Source: Plenodomus lindquistii
Lineage: Eukaryota > Ascomycota > Dothideomycetes > Pleosporales > Leptosphaeriaceae
Reading direction: 5' to 3'
Assembly: GCA_025504975.1 (NCBI GenBank)
Contig: JANUWI010000001.1
Coordinates: 744,001 to 808,000, forward strand
DNA: 64,000 nucleotides
The notes under the pieces were generated by a model. It searched no databases, was not told the DNA's origin, and saw nothing but the letters and a program-made list of their open reading frames with translations. The stretch's first letter is position 1. The number at the start of each line of letters is the position of its first letter. A program made the position numbers and the translations under genes. This document shows, piece after piece, positions 62,708 through 64,000 of this stretch.

Positions 62708-64000
62708 GTTGCAATGCTGTCCAGGTGGGAATCCTGCAAGGTCTCGTTCGTCATGGTGGATAGATTACATTGGAGTTAAGGGACTGTTGAGTTTTGTTGG
62801 CGTCACTCGGAACAGACTGAAAATTGTCGGGACTATGGACGAAACTTTTGATCTAGGCATACTTTTCAATACCAATATAAGAATTTGAACTACTCTGCAC
62901 TGACGAAGTAGTGCTTACGCCAATGGTAGTGCCTTGGCAATGGCACAGGGTATTTGAGACCCAGATCGACGACATGGCCAACCCTTCAATGGCGGACTCA
63001 CTGTCACACGGGAGGCTTGGTCAGCACCCATGACTCTTCGTACCATGCAATTCGATTTAGAATACAGGTCTGTGCATGGAGATTATCCCTAGACGCAAGG
63101 TATTTGATTCGTCGTTAACAGTCAAACATGATAACATTGGAATTCATGATACGCAACAAAGGAGATTTTGCTCGATCATCAACAACCACACACACACAGC
63201 CTCTGGTACCCTCTCTCTCCTCGTCAACTACCTCACCTCACCAACCCAAAGCACACCTGAGCAACCATGTCTCTAGCTTCCAACGCACCTTCACAATGGA
63301 CTGGCTTCTTCATCAGCCTCCAAAGCCGGTATTAACGCCGCTGTTGAAATCAGTGCGTTCATAGCCTTGATGATCATCGGCTTCTTTTCTTTTTGACGCA
63401 AGCGGAAGGAGGACAAGGACAAGGACAAGGCACATGTAGAATCAAAGAAGTACGAAGCCATTGGAATAGGACATGCACCCGAAGACGATGAAAATGACGT
63501 TTCCGCCCGTCGAACAATGCGCGTATAATAGGCCACATGATGCTGTGAAGATGCAGGTTTTGAATGTAGGTGGCAAGGCGTACAAGATTGGGGAACTTGT
63601 GAGTTAGTTTGATGGGCCATTTTGCTGTGTCTAGGAATGAAAAGGGTGCGAGAATGGCGGTAGCGAAGAGGAGAAGGCGACGAGGGAATACAAGAGGCAG
63701 ATATGTATGTGCTGTCGACGATTAAAGTAACGACAAAGTACGGGGTTCGTCCGCCCTAGCATTCTACCGCGTAATTTCAAGTTGTTCTCTATTGTGAATA
63801 CTTTTACATTCTAGCGATCAATGATTAGAAGGATCTCAGGAACGACTGAACGATATGCAAAGGAATAAAGTGAGCGCTTTGTCAAAACCGTTGACACTTG
63901 AAATCGAAGAAGTCGACCATTTCCTCATGTTTCCACGCCTTCGGTCAAAGCAACGTCAAAGTACCCTGGATCTTTGGCCCCTTCGCCTGCACTCGTAGAC
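62708..64000. other. 3' flank of CPA1 and window end
   Basis: No intact gene. A membrane-protein relic lies at 63310-63528. A (CA)n run near 63188-63201 is the only simple repeat seen. Confidence 0.45.
63310..63528 (+). pseudogene. Relic of a single-pass membrane protein (Mid2/WSC-like tail)
   Basis: The frame reads SSASKAGINAAVEISAFIALMIIGFFSF, then a TGA stop, then RKRKEDKDKDKAH and an acidic tail to TAA at 63528. Ser/Ala lead, Gly-Ile-x-Ala hydrophobic helix and an Arg/Lys stop-transfer segment are the usual order in fungal Mid2-like and WSC sensors. No ectodomain can be followed upstream in the same frame, and the TGA sits exactly at the end of the helix. It reads as a broken remnant. 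A chance resemblance is possible because the fragment is short. Confidence 0.4.

Noticed and set aside
1..64000. CRISPR arrays, prokaryotic operons or phage genes
   Set aside because: There is no spaced palindromic repeat array, and genes carry spliceosomal introns throughout. The window is eukaryotic.

Overview
This 64 kb window comes from a filamentous ascomycete nuclear genome. The evidence is intron-bearing genes with short introns (mostly 49-90 bp, GTRNGT-type donors, CTNAC-type branch points, YAG acceptors), single-gene transcription units on both strands, and fungus-specific families: the spliced arginine-attenuator uORF of CPA1, Zn2Cys6 regulators, a fungal rhodopsin-domain membrane protein, a LAM/Ltc sterol transporter and a dihydroxyacetone-synthase-type transketolase. 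The gene set fits a Dothideomycete, probably Pleosporales. That placement is an inference, and I cannot name the species.

Layout. 1-2.7 kb: edge-truncated disordered protein and a short-chain dehydrogenase. 2.7-7.3 kb: gene-poor, repeat-containing stretch whose only convincing gene is a TATA-driven secreted protein built of six near-identical peptides ending in an [R/K]-x-x-R motif. 7.3-22.5 kb: dense housekeeping block (PIK1 phosphatidylinositol 4-kinase, DUF155/RMND1 protein, DUF4336 protein, exosome RRP45, spliceosomal CWC15, a small hydrophilic protein, a membrane protein, a family X DNA polymerase). 22.5-28.3 kb: a small secreted protein, an Mpv17/PMP22 protein, a DUF829 hydrolase and two ISG12-like pieces. 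28.7-40.2 kb: DAS-like transketolase, DUF300 transporter, GH17 glucanase, ILV3 dihydroxyacid dehydratase, rhodopsin-domain receptor. 40.6 kb: a 174-bp MITE with a TA target duplication. 41-57 kb: LAM sterol transporter, Atg38-like MIT protein, a protein kinase with DLG in place of DFG, a large disordered coiled-coil protein, CDC42. 58-64 kb: a tandem Zn2Cys6 protein, then CPA1 with its regulatory uORF, and a broken membrane-protein relic.

The genes do not form one pathway cluster. Themes that recur are membrane and polarity signalling (PIK1, LAM, CDC42, the kinase), amino-acid biosynthesis (ILV3, CPA1) and RNA processing (RRP45, CWC15). The most interesting element is the repeat peptide precursor at 5670-6227. 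Predicted signal-peptide cleavage exposes a Gln-Val-Thr-Val start, and cleavage after each [R/K]-x-x-R would expose a Gln-led peptide of the same kind, so the whole mature protein reads as a chain of releasable, possibly pyroglutamate-capped peptides. Second is the CPA1 arginine attenuator peptide, whose 24 codons are split over three exons.

Exon coordinates were derived by hand from splice signals and reading-frame continuity. No transcript data or database search was used.
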